Notes: generated by a model from the sequence alone, not told the origin. 64,000 nt of DNA from Candidatus Halocynthiibacter alkanivorans (GCF_003333265.1 NZ_QOLB01000029.1:124001-188000), one strand, 5' to 3'; shown: positions 37,626-48,620, counted from the first letter of the stretch. Translations and numbers: made by a program.

Positions 37626-38537
37626 TTGACCACACGCACATCTGAATTCCTGCCCCATCTGCCACAGCTGCGGCGGTTCTTGGCTGTGCTGGCATTTGGC
37701 ATCGCGGCCAGTGTCTCGGTGCCAGCAGCGTCAGCCCGCGCCGATACGGTTACAGTATTTGCCGCCGCCAGCCTGAAAACGGTGTTGGACGAGCTGGCTG
37801 TACGCTGGGCCCAGACCTCTGATCATCAGCTGATCGCCTCTTACGGCAGCAGCGCGCTTCTTGCCCGCCAGATCGAAGCCGGAGCGCCCGCCGATCTTTT
37901 TGTCTCCGCCAACAGCGCCTGGGCAGATTACCTTGAAGATCAACAGCTTCTGCAACCGGACAGCCGGGTTGACCTGCTCTCCAACAGCCTGGTGATGATT
38001 GCTCCTGCCCCCGGTGCGGGTGGCAAAGCAGCCCCGCTTGACGTCAGCGCCGGTGCCGACATCCGCGCCCGCCTCGGCGACGCACCACTGGCCATGGCGC
38101 TGATAAACGCGGTGCCGGCGGGTATTTACGGCCAGGCGGCGCTGAAATCACTTGGCAGCTGGGATCAGATCGCCGGACAGGTCGCCCAGACCGACAATGT
38201 GCGCGCCGCCCTCGCCCTGGTGGCCAGCGGCGAAGCGCCGCTTGGCCTGGTCTACGCCACGGACGCGCTGGCGGAACCGCGTGTCTCGGTTGTCGCCACC
38301 TTGCCGCCTGAAAGCCACCCGCCGATCCGCTACCCGGCCGCACTGACCGCAGACAGCAACAGCCAGGCCGCTGCAGAACTGCTGCGCTGGCTGCAAGCGC
38401 CCGTCGCCAAAGCTATTTTCCAGCGCCACGGATTTGTCACCGGCACAATAACCGCCGCGCCAGTGACCACCGAACTGGCCGAGCCAGCCGCGCCCATTGC
38501 GCCCGCCACCGCCCCCGCACCCGAGTCCGCACAATGA
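37626..38537 (+). CDS. modA: ModA, molybdate-binding protein
   Basis: A 303-residue periplasmic molybdate-binding protein. The signal peptide ends near ASARAD; then VTVFAAASLKTVLDELA and ASYGSSALLARQIEAGAPAD carry the Ser residues that hold the oxyanion. No ATG fits; a TTG at 37626 with CGGAG eight bases upstream is the best start. The C-terminus has an extra Pro/Ala-rich tail of about 25 residues. The stop overlaps modB. The system supplies molybdenum for molybdoenzymes. Confidence 0.9.
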   Translation: MTTRTSEFLPHLPQLRRFLAVLAFGIAASVSVPAASARADTVTVFAAASLKTVLDELAVRWAQTSDHQLIASYGSSALLARQIEAGAPADLFVSANSAWADYLEDQQLLQPDSRVDLLSNSLVMIAPAPGAGGKAAPLDVSAGADIRARLGDAPLAMALINAVPAGIYGQAALKSLGSWDQIAGQVAQTDNVRAALALVASGEAPLGLVYATDALAEPRVSVVATLPPESHPPIRYPAALTADSNSQAAAELLRWLQAPVAKAIFQRHGFVTGTITAAPVTTELAEPAAPIAPATAPAPESAQ

Positions 38538-39232
38538 CAGACTGGCTCGGCCCTCAGGAATGGATCGCAGTGGCGCTGTCGCTCAAAGTCTCGCTCTGGG
38601 CCACGGTGCTCTCCTTGCCACTTGCGGTGCTGACCGCCTGGGCGCTGGCGCGCAAACGCTTTCCCGGCCGCCAGTTGCTCAACGCGCTTGTGCACCTGCC
38701 GCTGATCCTGCCGCCGGTGGTCACCGGTTACCTGCTGCTGCTCAGCTTTGGCCGCCGCGCGCCGCTGGGCCGGTTTCTGGAAGACACGTTCGGCCTGGTG
38801 TTTGCCTTCCGCTGGACCGGCGCGGCACTTGCCGCCGCAATCATGGCCTTCCCGCTGATGGTGCGCGCCATCCGGCTGGCCTTTGAAGCGGTTGACCCCA
38901 AACTGGAACAGGCCGCCTCAACGCTGGGCGCATCCCGCCCCTGGGTGTTTGCCACGGTCACCCTGCCGCTGATCGCACCCGGCATCATCGCCGGCGCGGT
39001 ACTTGGTTTTGCCAAGGCTATGGGTGAATTTGGCGCCACTATCACTTTTGTCGCCAATATCCCCGGTCAGACCCAGACCCTGCCTTCGGCGGTCTATGCG
39101 TTCCTCCAGGTGCCTGGTGGCGAAAACTCGGCGCTGCGCCTCGTGCTGGTCTCGGTCACCATCGCCATCACCGCCCTGCTGCTGTCCGAGCTGATCGCCA
39201 GCCGGGTGGCAAAACGGATCCGTGGTTCATGA
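38534..39232 (+). CDS. modB: ModB, molybdate ABC permease
   Basis: A 232-residue permease with five to six helices and the ABC coupling motif EQAASTLGASRPWVFATVTL near residue 135. It overlaps modA and modC by four bases each, so modABC is one coupled operon. It forms the membrane channel for molybdate. Confidence 0.93.
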   Translation: MTDWLGPQEWIAVALSLKVSLWATVLSLPLAVLTAWALARKRFPGRQLLNALVHLPLILPPVVTGYLLLLSFGRRAPLGRFLEDTFGLVFAFRWTGAALAAAIMAFPLMVRAIRLAFEAVDPKLEQAASTLGASRPWVFATVTLPLIAPGIIAGAVLGFAKAMGEFGATITFVANIPGQTQTLPSAVYAFLQVPGGENSALRLVLVSVTIAITALLLSELIASRVAKRIRGS

Positions 39233-40332
39233 GGCTCTCTGTCGCGCTCTCCCACCGCTTTGACGGCCTGGATCTGGACATTCGCTTTGAAGCACCTGCC
39301 GGGGTCACCGCGCTGTTCGGCCCCTCGGGCTGTGGCAAAACCACGGTGGTGCAGGCGGTGGCCGGTCTGCTGCGCACCGACAGCCACCACATTCAGGTTG
39401 GCGAACGGGTGCTCTCAGACAGTGCCACCCGGACCTGGTTGCCGCCACACAAACGCCGGGTCGGTTATGTGTTTCAGCAAGACCGGCTGTTCCCCCATCT
39501 CAATGTGCGCCAGAACCTGGGCTATGGCCGCTGGTTCGCCCGCAACCGCGCCACCAGTGATTTTGACCAGATCACCGGGCTTCTGGGCATTGATGCGCTG
39601 TTAAACAGGCGCGTTGCCGGTCTTTCGGGCGGCGAAAAACAACGCATATCCATCGGCCGGGCCCTTCTGGCGGCGCCTTCAATCCTCTTAATGGATGAAC
39701 CGCTCGCCGCGCTGGATGAGGCACGAAAAAGCGAAATCCTGCCCTATCTCGAGCGGCTGCGCGACGAAACAAACATCCCGATCCTCTATGTCAGCCATGC
39801 CATGAGCGAAGTTGCCCGTCTCGCCACCACTGTCGTGGCGCTGAACGCCGGAAAAGTGGTCCGCGCGGGCCCTGCGGAGGAAGTTCTGTCTGATCCCGCC
39901 TCCGCCCAGGCGTTGGGGCTGCGTCAGGCCGGTTCCATCCTGACCGGCCGTCTGGTGGCCCAGCATGACGACGGTCTCAGCGAACTCGCGGTCTCCGCCG
40001 GCACCCTGTATCTGCCCCGCATCCATGCGGCGCCAGGCGCGCGGGTCCGGGTGCGTATTGAAGCCCAGGACGTGATGCTGTCGCGCACCCGCCCCGAAGG
40101 GCTGTCGGCATTAAACATCCTGCCTGCAACCGTGCGGGCCGTGCATGCCGGCGGCGGTCCCGGCGTCATCGTACAGCTCAGCGCTGGCGACGACCTGATC
40201 CTGGCGCGCATCACCAAACGCTCCGCAGCCGCGCTTGATATCAGGCCGGGCGCAAGTTGTTATGGCATCGTCAAATCGGTCTCCGTCGCGCAGAGCAACA
40301 TTGGCGCCCCGCGCCGGCCCGCCGGCGCGTAA
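39229..40332 (+). CDS. modC: ModC, molybdate ABC ATPase
   Basis: A 367-residue ATPase: Walker A GPSGCGKTT (about residues 31-39), signature LSGGEKQR (about 132), Walker B ILLMDEP, and a C-terminal molybdate-binding TOBE-like domain from about residue 290. It powers ModB. No modE or Mo-box was recognised in the 220 bp before modA. Confidence 0.93.
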   Translation: MRLSVALSHRFDGLDLDIRFEAPAGVTALFGPSGCGKTTVVQAVAGLLRTDSHHIQVGERVLSDSATRTWLPPHKRRVGYVFQQDRLFPHLNVRQNLGYGRWFARNRATSDFDQITGLLGIDALLNRRVAGLSGGEKQRISIGRALLAAPSILLMDEPLAALDEARKSEILPYLERLRDETNIPILYVSHAMSEVARLATTVVALNAGKVVRAGPAEEVLSDPASAQALGLRQAGSILTGRLVAQHDDGLSELAVSAGTLYLPRIHAAPGARVRVRIEAQDVMLSRTRPEGLSALNILPATVRAVHAGGGPGVIVQLSAGDDLILARITKRSAAALDIRPGASCYGIVKSVSVAQSNIGAPRRPAGA

Positions 40333-40417
40333 CCGGCGCGCATGACCGCGCCGCCCCCCCGTTGTAATTGGATATGACCGGGCACCCTTATGGCCCCCGG
40401 CCGCTTGTTCTCAGCGT

Positions 40418-41623
40418 TCAGCTGTCGCCAAAACCATAGGTTTCAGTGACATAATCGATGTCCTTGTCACCGCGCCCGGACAGGTTCACCAGGATCGACT
40501 TGCCCGGATTGAGGCGCGCCTCCCGCATTGCAAAGGCGATGGCATGCGCACTTTCCAGCGCCGGAATGATGCCTTCATGGCGCGAAAGCGCATAAAACGC
40601 GTCCAGCGCTTCTTTGTCATCCGCCGTGGTATAGGTCACCCGCCCCTGCCGGTGCAGATAGGCATGTTCCGGCCCGACCCCGGGATAATCCAGACCGCTG
40701 GCCACCGTATGCACCGGCGCAGGATCGCCGTTCGCGTCCTTCAGTACCATGGTGCGGAAGCCGTGAATTTCGCCGTCCTCCCCAAAGCTGATGGTGGCGG
40801 CGTGATCGCCCAGATTTGACGATGTGCCCATCGGCTCCACCCCGTAAAGCGCCACACTCCGGTCATCCATGAAACCCGAAAACAGCCCCATTGCGTTGGA
40901 ACCGCCGCCGACACAGGCGCCAACCATATCCGGCAGCTCACCGGTCATCTCCAGAAACTGCTCGCGCGCCTCAATGCCAACCACATGCTGGAAATCGCGC
41001 ACCATCTTGGGGAACGGATGTGGCCCGACAACCGAGCCAATGGCAAACAGCGCGTGATCAGCCTGAGGCACATAGCTCTGAAACGCCGAATCCACCGCTT
41101 CTTTCAGCGACCGGCCGCCAAAACCTACCGGCACCACCGTGCAGCCCAGCAGCTTCATCCGTGTCACATTGGGCGCTTCTTTTTCAATGTCGATCTCGCC
41201 CATATGGATTTCGCATTCCATGCCGAAATAGGCCGCCGCTGTCGCCAGAGCCACCCCGTGCTGACCCGCCCCGGTTTCCGCAATCAGCTTGGTCTTACCC
41301 ATATGTCTCGCCAGCAACGCCTCGGCCATACAGTGGTTCAGCTTATGCGCGCCAGTGTGGTTCAGATCCTCCCGTTTGGCATAGATCTGGGCGCCGCCAC
41401 AAATCTCAGACAGGTTGCGCAGATGGGACACCGGCGTTGGCCGGCCCTGGAAATGTTTGCGGATATAGCGCAAGTCTTTGATGAACTCTGCCGACTTGGA
41501 AATCCGCCCGTAGGCTTCGGTGATTTCCTTAAAATGAGGCTCTAACACAGGCGGAAGCATCGCGCCGCCATAGTCGCCAAAAAAGCCGTTCTCATCCGGT
41601 ACTGATTTCAGATAGGCGTTCAT
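40418..41623 (-). CDS. stand-alone tryptophan synthase beta-like protein
   Basis: A 401-residue PLP enzyme of the TrpB fold-type II family. [12 protein letters not shown] (active Lys and catalytic Glu), [11 protein letters not shown] and [10 protein letters not shown] (phosphate clamp) are all present. It differs from canonical TrpB at several places, for example HKLNHCM where HKINNAL is usual, and an N-terminus of [14 protein letters not shown]. No trpA or trpF is nearby. It may be a second TrpB that makes tryptophan from indole, or a related beta-replacement enzyme. AAGGA precedes the ATG at 41623. Confidence 0.82.
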   Translation of the reverse strand: MNAYLKSVPDENGFFGDYGGAMLPPVLEPHFKEITEAYGRISKSAEFIKDLRYIRKHFQGRPTPVSHLRNLSEICGGAQIYAKREDLNHTGAHKLNHCMAEALLARHMGKTKLIAETGAGQHGVALATAAAYFGMECEIHMGEIDIEKEAPNVTRMKLLGCTVVPVGFGGRSLKEAVDSAFQSYVPQADHALFAIGSVVGPHPFPKMVRDFQHVVGIEAREQFLEMTGELPDMVGACVGGGSNAMGLFSGFMDDRSVALYGVEPMGTSSNLGDHAATISFGEDGEIHGFRTMVLKDANGDPAPVHTVASGLDYPGVGPEHAYLHRQGRVTYTTADDKEALDAFYALSRHEGIIPALESAHAIAFAMREARLNPGKSILVNLSGRGDKDIDYVTETYGFGDS

Positions 41624-41874
41624 TCAACTGTCCTTTTTTTAAATGCGTTCAAAACTCTAGCCGCGACGGCGCATAATAATCAGCCGCAATCCAGCAGGCG
41701 CGCTGTCCTGTCGCACCCTCCTGTTGCACCCTCCTGTTGCACCCTGGCCTGAATGCGGCGGCACACACAGATATATTTCTGAACATGCGCGCGTTTTGTC
41801 ATCTTGCTCCGCCGCGCCCCCCTGCCTAATCTCGCAGCAAAAGCACTGTGACGCGCAAAGACAGAGAGACCCTG

Positions 41875-44800
41875 ATGACGATGATCCCTCATTGGCAGAA
41901 TGCCGTAAAAGACACCTGGGCGCAGCAGGTCACCCTGAGCCGGATTGACGGCGAATATGACCTCAACTTTCTCGCCACCGGCACTGGTGAAGCTGACGGA
42001 CTCTATGTGCTCAAAGTGATGCGCGCCGGCTGTTCAGAGGCTCTCGTCCAGCAACAATGCGCCGCGCTGGATCACCTGCGCCGGACCACGCCCGGCCTGC
42101 CGGTGCCCGCAGTGATCCCGACCCGCAACGCCGCTCTGTTTGCGACACTGCCAGACGAGACCGGCACCCCCCGGCTGGTTTGGCTGCAGCAGCGCCTGCC
42201 CGGTGTCAGCTGGGCAGAGTTCTCGCCGCACAGCCTGGATCTGATCCAGCAACTCGGCGCCCATACAGGCCGTATGGATGCGGCAATGGCCGGCATGGAC
42301 ACCCCGGCGCTCCTGCCAGAAGACGCTGTAAGTGCCGCACCGGATTTCAAATGGGACCTGCGCGCCGCACTCTGGATTGAAGATCAGTCCGTCGTGATAA
42401 CCGACCCCGGACGCGGCGCTGTTCTCGCCGACATCATCAACAAGTTCAAATCCATCCGCCCAGCGCTGGAGGCGCTGCCACGCCAGTTGATCCACAATGA
42501 CGTCAATGACTACAACATCCTGGTCACCGCCTCGCGCACAGAAAAGCCCCACGTCTCCGGTCTGATCGATTTTGGCGACATGTGCCGCGCCCCGCGCATC
42601 TGCAACCTGGCCATCGCCGCCGCCTATGTGCTGATGGACCACGCCGCGCCCGAAGCCGCGCTGGTGGCGCTGGTTCAGGGATATCACAGTGAGAACCCGC
42701 TTACTGCCGCCGAGACGGGTCTGATCTGGCCGCTGCTGCGCATGCGCCTGGCGGTCAGCGTGGTGAATTCAACGCTGATGGCCGCGAAAAACCCCGATGA
42801 TCCTTATATCACCATTTCCCAGGCCCCGGCCTGGCGTCTGCTGGAGAGTGACAGTGTCAACGCCGCGCTGATCCCCGCCCGCCTGCGCGCCGCCTGCGGC
42901 CTGCCCATTAATGACGCCGCGCCGCGCATAAAGTCCTGGCTGGATAAGAACCGCGGCCAGTTCGCGCCACTGATGGGCCAGGACCTTTCTGATACCCCGA
43001 CCGGATCACTGTCGGTCGAACATTCGACCTGGCCGCAGAACCCGTTTGATATGGGTGCGACTGAGGCCGCCCGTGTCGGCGAAGAATTCGGTGACTTCTG
43101 GCTGGGGCATTACAATGAACCGCGGCTGACCTACACCGCCGACGCCTTTCGCAACGGACCCCATAAAGCTTCTGAGCGGCGCACCGTCCATATCGCGGTC
43201 GACGTTTTTGCGCCTGCCGGCACGCCCCTTCACGCGCCGCTGGAGGCCACCGTGCATGTGGTGGAAAACCGCGACGCGCACTTGGATTATGGCGGTGTCA
43301 TCATCCTGCGTCACGAAACATCGGCAGGGGACAATTTCTTCACCCTTTATGGCCATCTCGACCCGGAAATCTGCGCCCGGCTGAGCCCCGGCGACCCCAT
43401 TGCCAAAGGCACGGCATTCGCCCGTCTGGGTGACGCCAGCCAGAACGGCGGCTGGGCACCGCATGTGCATTTCCAACTTGCGCTGAGCCTTGACGGCATG
43501 GGCGAAGACTGGCCCGGGGTTGCCAGCCCGGATGAGATGTACCTCTGGCAGGCGCTCTGCCCCAACCCGGCGGCGCTGCTAAATCTGCCCGACAGAAAAA
43601 CTGCCTTTGAGCCGCTGCAAAAAGAACTGGTGCATCAGGACCGCAAACGCTGCTTTGGCGACAATGTGAAACTGTCCTACCAGGACCCGGTGATGCTGAT
43701 GCGCGGCTGGCAGCACCACCTGTTTGACCAGTGGGGCCGGCCCTATCTCGACGCCTATAACAATGTGCCGCATGTGGGCCACGCCCATCCGCGCATTCAG
43801 GCAGTGGCCGCAGATCAGCTCCGGCGGATGAACTCCAACACCCGCTACCTGCACCCGGCGCAAAGCGCCTTTGCCGACAAGCTGATTTCAAAAATGCCCG
43901 ACGAGCTGTCAGTTTGCTACCTGGTGAATTCCGGCAGCGAAGCCAATGAGCTGGCGCTGCGCCTTGCGCGGGCCCACAGCGGCGGCAAAGATATGGTGAC
44001 CCCGGACCACGGCTATCACGGCAATACCACCGGCGCGATTGACCTCTCTGCCTATAAGTTCAACGCGCCCGGCGGCATCGGCCAACCCGACTGGGTGCAG
44101 CTGGTCGAGGTCGCCGATGACTATCGCGGCTCTTTCCGTCGCGGTGACCCGGACCGGGCGGCGAAATTTGCCGACCTGGTGCAGAGCGCGATCCGGAATA
44201 TCGATACGCGCGGTGGCAGGCTCGCCGGTTTTATCGCCGAAACCTTCCCCTCAGTCGGCGGCCAAATCATCCCGCCTGCGGGTTACCTGGCCCGGGTTTA
44301 CACCCATATCCGCGCCGCTGGTGGCATCTGTATTGCGGACGAGGTGCAGACCGGTCTTGGCCGCCTCGGCGACTGGTATTTTGGTTTTGAACAACAGGGC
44401 GTAACGCCCGACATCGTGGTACTGGGCAAACCGATCGGCAACGGCCACCCGATCGGCGTGGTGATCACCCGCCCCGACATCGCCGCCAGTTTTGCCAGGG
44501 GACCGGAGTTTTTCTCCACCTTTGGTGGCTCCACCCTGTCTTGTCGCATCGGCAAAGAAGTGCTCGATATTGTTGATGACGAGGGGCTGCAGGAAAATGC
44601 CCGCCACCGTGGTGACCAACTGCTCGCCGGGCTGCGGGATCTGATGGGCAAACACGCGCTCATCGGTGACGTGCGCGGCTGCGGGCTGTTTCTCGGTGTT
44701 GAGCTGGTGGGGCCTGAGATGGCGCCGGCAACTCAGGCCGCTGGCTACCTCAAGAACCGCCTGCGCGAAGAACGCATTCTTATTGGCACCGAAGGCCCCT

Positions 44801-44910
44801 GGGACAATATCCTGAAGATCCGCCCGCCGCTGACGATCGACAAAGAGGACTGCGACATGCTGCTGTCCGTGCTGGACCGGATCCTGGGTGAAACCGCGCT
44901 GACGTCTTAG
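41875..44910 (+). CDS. three-domain fusion: APH-like kinase, M23 peptidase-like, class III aminotransferase
   Basis: A 1011-residue protein. Residues 1-330 are an aminoglycoside-phosphotransferase-like kinase with IHNDVNDYNIL (about 205) and LIDFGD. Residues about 435-545 are a LytM/M23 domain with HIAVD (about 438) and HVHF (about 528), the zinc-ligand pattern. Residues about 588-1011 are a class III PLP enzyme with NSGSEANELALRLARA, DEVQTGLGR and the PLP Lys in LGKPIGNG (about 850). The kinase plus PLP domains resemble mammalian hydroxylysine kinase and the phospho-lyases for phosphohydroxylysine or phosphoethanolamine. A linked phosphorylation and elimination of an amino alcohol is likely. 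The ATG at 41875 is used; a GTG at 41848 is possible. Confidence 0.88.
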   Translation: MTMIPHWQNAVKDTWAQQVTLSRIDGEYDLNFLATGTGEADGLYVLKVMRAGCSEALVQQQCAALDHLRRTTPGLPVPAVIPTRNAALFATLPDETGTPRLVWLQQRLPGVSWAEFSPHSLDLIQQLGAHTGRMDAAMAGMDTPALLPEDAVSAAPDFKWDLRAALWIEDQSVVITDPGRGAVLADIINKFKSIRPALEALPRQLIHNDVNDYNILVTASRTEKPHVSGLIDFGDMCRAPRICNLAIAAAYVLMDHAAPEAALVALVQGYHSENPLTAAETGLIWPLLRMRLAVSVVNSTLMAAKNPDDPYITISQAPAWRLLESDSVNAALIPARLRAACGLPINDAAPRIKSWLDKNRGQFAPLMGQDLSDTPTGSLSVEHSTWPQNPFDMGATEAARVGEEFGDFWLGHYNEPRLTYTADAFRNGPHKASERRTVHIAVDVFAPAGTPLHAPLEATVHVVENRDAHLDYGGVIILRHETSAGDNFFTLYGHLDPEICARLSPGDPIAKGTAFARLGDASQNGGWAPHVHFQLALSLDGMGEDWPGVASPDEMYLWQALCPNPAALLNLPDRKTAFEPLQKELVHQDRKRCFGDNVKLSYQDPVMLMRGWQHHLFDQWGRPYLDAYNNVPHVGHAHPRIQAVAADQLRRMNSNTRYLHPAQSAFADKLISKMPDELSVCYLVNSGSEANELALRLARAHSGGKDMVTPDHGYHGNTTGAIDLSAYKFNAPGGIGQPDWVQLVEVADDYRGSFRRGDPDRAAKFADLVQSAIRNIDTRGGRLAGFIAETFPSVGGQIIPPAGYLARVYTHIRAAGGICIADEVQTGLGRLGDWYFGFEQQGVTPDIVVLGKPIGNGHPIGVVITRPDIAASFARGPEFFSTFGGSTLSCRIGKEVLDIVDDEGLQENARHRGDQLLAGLRDLMGKHALIGDVRGCGLFLGVELVGPEMAPATQAAGYLKNRLREERILIGTEGPWDNILKIRPPLTIDKEDCDMLLSVLDRILGETALTS

Positions 44911-45434
44911 CGCTTTTTGGCCTTGCCGCCGGACTTGTTGCGGGCATCAGCTTTGCCCTTGCCTCGCCCCTGCCCGGCGCGCCCCGGCGCCCGGGTCAGC
45001 AGCATGGTGGTTTCCGTCTCCGCCGGCTCAAAACCCAGCCGCTGATACAACCGCCGCGCCTCCGCATTGTCCACGCCGACAGACAGCTTCATATAACAAG
45101 CCCCCCAGGCTTTCACCTGACGGGACCAGACTTCTGTCAGCATCATCTCTCCAAGCCCCTGGCCACGCACCGCATCCGCGACCCACAGATCAGTGACGAA
45201 AACACCTGCACCGCCATATATCGTTGAATAGACAGGTGAAAACAGCGCCACCCCCATGGTCATGCCGCGTGCCTCAGCGATGATGCCATGACAAATCCCA
45301 CGCCCCATCGCTTTTTTCAAACCGGCCTCATCCGCTGCAAACGGATCTCCCAGCGCCTCGCCCAGCGCCCGCAACGCCTGGATCAGTGCCGCCGCATCCG
45401 CCTGTGTCGCCTGCCGGAATTCTACTGCTGCCAT
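44907..45434 (-). CDS. GNAT-family N-acetyltransferase
   Basis: A 175-residue GNAT protein. The acetyl-CoA binding motif is VADAVRGQGLGEMML and the C-terminal strand-helix contains NAEARRLYQRLGFEPAE. The last 20 residues are a Lys/Arg/Gly-rich tail, perhaps for nucleic-acid contact. It is convergent with the fusion gene (4 bp overlap). GGAGG lies upstream of the ATG. The substrate is unknown. Confidence 0.88.
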   Translation of the reverse strand: MAAVEFRQATQADAAALIQALRALGEALGDPFAADEAGLKKAMGRGICHGIIAEARGMTMGVALFSPVYSTIYGGAGVFVTDLWVADAVRGQGLGEMMLTEVWSRQVKAWGACYMKLSVGVDNAEARRLYQRLGFEPAETETTMLLTRAPGRAGQGRGKGKADARNKSGGKAKKR

Positions 45435-45871
45435 ATCATCTGCCTCCTGAAATCAGCCCCTCGATAATGGGACATCGCAGATTTATCCAGACCAGGCCGC
45501 TCGTCAATCTCCCGCCCTTCGCACCAGGCGCTGCCCGCTGCCCGCTGCCAGATCCTGGCGCTGGGCCACCGGAGGACATGCTTTGCCACCGGAAGCCGCC
45601 ATTGCATCACGCCGGGTACGGAGCCTGAGCACAGGCGCCTGCACCAGACCCGGCGGACCTGCGAACTCTCATACGGCCCCCCCGGAGAATAAACGTGGCC
45701 ACGGAATGACACCATTGCACACCGCCGGGCACGGGCCCTGCCCCCGCGCGCGCCGCCAGACCTGGCGCCGCCGCCCGCGTCCATTGAGGTGGCCCGCTGC
45801 GACCCGATACTCGATACTCGATACTCGATACTCGCCAGTGCCACTGGCTCAGAAGATCCGCAAACCCCGTC
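45435..45871. other. non-coding gap with heptamer repeat
   Basis: No supported gene in 437 bp. The only clear structure is the CGATACT repeat at 45805-45832. Confidence 0.5.
45805..45832. repeat. four tandem copies of CGATACT
   Basis: Four perfect 7-bp copies in non-coding DNA downstream of the peptide transporter ATPase gene. Likely of variable copy number. Confidence 0.9.
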
Positions 45872-47680
45872 TCAGCCCGCCTGCTGCATGATGCGTTCCA
45901 GCGGGTCATGTTCGGCCACATAATGCCCCGGCGCCGGCTGCATCAGCCTCGGCACATAATCCACCATGCCGGCCTCCAGCTTGGACGGTAGAAAGCGCAG
46001 CGCCGCCCTGGGGTCCAGCGGCGAGGGCAATTCGCCGGGGATTTTTAACCTTTGACGCGCCCGCTCAATACGCGGATCCGGGATTGGCACCGCCGAAATC
46101 AGCGACTGTGTATAAGGGTGCTGCGGGTCGGCATAGATCACATCGCGGTCCGCCAGCTCCACCACCCGACCCAGGTAAAGCACCATAATCCGGTTGGATA
46201 TATCACGCACCACTGACAGATCATGGCTGATAAAGATCATCGACAGGCCAAACTCTTTCTGCAGGTCTTTCAGCAGCGCCACGATCTGCGCCTGAATAGA
46301 CACGTCCAGCGCTGACACCGCCTCATCACAGATGATCAGCTTGGGTTTGTTGATCATCGCCCGCGCCACACCCACGCGCTGGTTCTGGCCACCGGACAGC
46401 TCATGGGGGTAGCGGTTGATCATATTCTGCTCAAGCCCGACCTTCTCCATCATCGCCGCCACCGCCTGGCGCCGCTCGCGCGCGGTCATTTCCGGATGAT
46501 AGGTGCGCAGCGGCTCCGCAATAGAAGCCTCAATCGTCATGCGTGGATCCAGGCTGGCCAGCGGATCCTGAAACACGATCTGCAAATCTTTGCGATGTTT
46601 GTTCAGCGCCCGGCGTGACAGTCCCGAAATGGTCTGCCCCAGCCACGACACCGAGCCCGCTGTCGGCGGAATAAGTTGCAGCACCGCGCGGGCCAGGGTG
46701 GATTTGCCACAGCCGGATTCCCCCACCACGCCGAGCGTTTCGCCCTGGGCAATGTCAAAACTTACCCCGTCCACCGCCTTCAGCGGGATAGTGCCGCCAA
46801 ACAGCCCCTTGTGGCTCTTGATGTCGAAATGCACTTTCACATCGTTCACCGACAGCACCGGCGTCATATCCTGCACATGCAGCGCGGTCTCAGAAGGTTC
46901 ATCCAGCCGCGGCATCGCCTCCAGCAAGCTTTTTGTATAATCATGCATTGGCCGGTAAAACACGTCTTCGGCGCTGCCGCTTTCGACATAAGCGCCGTGG
47001 CGCATCACCTCGATACGGTCACACATGCGCGCCACCACCCCCATATCATGGGTGATCAGCGCAATCGCGGTGCCCTCTTCTTTCTGCAGACCCACCATCA
47101 GATCCAGGATCTCGGCCTGCACCGTCACATCGAGCGCCGTGGTGGGCTCGTCCGCGATCAGCAGCCGCGGGTTGCACAGCATCGCCATGGCGATCATCAC
47201 CCGCTGGCGCATGCCGCCTGACAGCTCGTGGGGATACTGTTCCATCCGCCGCGCCGCTTCCGGCATACGCACCTTGTCCATCCACTCAAGACACAGGTTT
47301 TGCGCCGCACCACCGGTGATCTGCTTGTGATGGCGCAGCACCTCTTTCATCTGCTGGCCGATGCGCAGATGCGGCGTCAACGCCGTCAGCGGATCCTGAA
47401 AAATCATCGCCATGTCTGAACCCCGGATCGTGTTTAGTTTCCTGGTCTCCAGGTTTAGGATCTCCTGCCCGTCCAGCTGTACCGACCCGTTGGCCAAACC
47501 GTTTAGCGGCAACAGCCCCATCGCCGCCATAAAGGTCTGGCTTTTGCCGGAACCGGATTCGCCGACAATGCCCAGACATTCCCCGGCCTCAATATGAAAC
47601 GAGACGCCCTTGACCGCTTTGACCACCCCGTCAGGCGTATCAAAATTCACCGCCAGATCTCTGACCTCTAACAATGCCAT
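45872..47680 (-). CDS. peptide ABC transporter, fused double ATPase (DppDF/YejF type)
   Basis: A 602-residue protein with two complete ABC domains. First half: [31 protein letters not shown]. Second half (from about residue 280): [31 protein letters not shown]. The end has the oligopeptide/dipeptide ABC C-terminal motif with P-rich EHDPLERI. In the second Walker B, Glu is followed by Ala-Val instead of Pro-Thr, as in some relatives. It energises the OppBC-like permeases. The ATG at 47680 lies one base after the oppC stop. Confidence 0.92.
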   Translation of the reverse strand: MALLEVRDLAVNFDTPDGVVKAVKGVSFHIEAGECLGIVGESGSGKSQTFMAAMGLLPLNGLANGSVQLDGQEILNLETRKLNTIRGSDMAMIFQDPLTALTPHLRIGQQMKEVLRHHKQITGGAAQNLCLEWMDKVRMPEAARRMEQYPHELSGGMRQRVMIAMAMLCNPRLLIADEPTTALDVTVQAEILDLMVGLQKEEGTAIALITHDMGVVARMCDRIEVMRHGAYVESGSAEDVFYRPMHDYTKSLLEAMPRLDEPSETALHVQDMTPVLSVNDVKVHFDIKSHKGLFGGTIPLKAVDGVSFDIAQGETLGVVGESGCGKSTLARAVLQLIPPTAGSVSWLGQTISGLSRRALNKHRKDLQIVFQDPLASLDPRMTIEASIAEPLRTYHPEMTARERRQAVAAMMEKVGLEQNMINRYPHELSGGQNQRVGVARAMINKPKLIICDEAVSALDVSIQAQIVALLKDLQKEFGLSMIFISHDLSVVRDISNRIMVLYLGRVVELADRDVIYADPQHPYTQSLISAVPIPDPRIERARQRLKIPGELPSPLDPRAALRFLPSKLEAGMVDYVPRLMQPAPGHYVAEHDPLERIMQQAG

Positions 47681-47681
47681 A

Positions 47682-48608
47682 TCAACGGTCCTTCGGATCA
47701 AGCGCATCACGCAACCCGTCGCCGATAAAGAACATCGACACGATGGTGATAATAAAGAAAAACAGCGGGTACATCAGCTGCCACAGAGTGCCATAGGAAA
47801 TGGTGCCGGCCCCCTCGGATATCAGCGCCCCCAGCGAGGTATTGGGCTCCTGCACTCCAAGCCCGAGGAACGAGATGAAACTTTCGGTCAGGATCATCTC
47901 CGGCACCAGCAGCGAGGCATAGACCACCACAATGCCCAGCAAGTTGGGGATGATATGGCGGGTGATGATGGTGAAGGGCCCGACGCCGGCGGCGCGCGCG
48001 GCTTCCACAAATTCGCGGTTTTTCAGCGTCAGGGTCTGGCCGCGCACGATACGTGACATCGACAACCAGCTGACAATGCCGATGCCGACAAATAGCATGA
48101 AGAAGGAGCGCTCAAACATTACCATCAGCAGGATGATGATCAGCGTCGCCGGGATCGCAATCAGAATATCCACCGAGCGCATCATCGCATTGTCGACCCA
48201 GCCGCCGGCAAACCCCGAGACGGTGCCATAAAGCGTGCCGATCACCAAAGCCACCGCCGCGCCGATCACCCCGACCAGCAGCGAGGTACGTGTGGCCTGG
48301 ATGGTACGCGAAAACAGATCCCGCCCGAGGCTGTCGACGCCAAAATAATGGCCATTCTCAACCGTAGGCATGCCCGAACCGGCAATATCCGCCATGATGG
48401 CCCAGTCGATCTCTTCATTGGACCAGACGGCAAATTGCGGCCCGATCAGGATGAACAGGATCACCGCCAGCAGGGTAAAGACCGAGGTCACCGCTGCTTT
48501 GTTGCGGAAAAACCGCAGGCGCGCATCCCGCCACAGTGAGCGGCCCTGAATCACCGTGGTGTCGGTGATCACATCCGCCAGATCGTTCATTTTTTCAGAG
48601 GGTTTCAT
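47682..48608 (-). CDS. peptide ABC transporter permease (OppC/DppC type)
   Basis: A 308-residue permease: an N-terminal OppC_N helix near residues 38-58, then five helices and the coupling loop [20 protein letters not shown]. It pairs with the OppB-like subunit 12 bp upstream. The family moves oligopeptides, dipeptides or related compounds. Confidence 0.92.
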   Translation of the reverse strand: MKPSEKMNDLADVITDTTVIQGRSLWRDARLRFFRNKAAVTSVFTLLAVILFILIGPQFAVWSNEEIDWAIMADIAGSGMPTVENGHYFGVDSLGRDLFSRTIQATRTSLLVGVIGAAVALVIGTLYGTVSGFAGGWVDNAMMRSVDILIAIPATLIIILLMVMFERSFFMLFVGIGIVSWLSMSRIVRGQTLTLKNREFVEAARAAGVGPFTIITRHIIPNLLGIVVVYASLLVPEMILTESFISFLGLGVQEPNTSLGALISEGAGTISYGTLWQLMYPLFFFIITIVSMFFIGDGLRDALDPKDR

Positions 48609-48620
48609 CTCATATCCCCC

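Noticed and set aside
45805-45832. Heptamer repeat as a CRISPR array or integration site
   Set aside because: Units are directly adjacent with no spacers, and there is no integrase or tRNA nearby.
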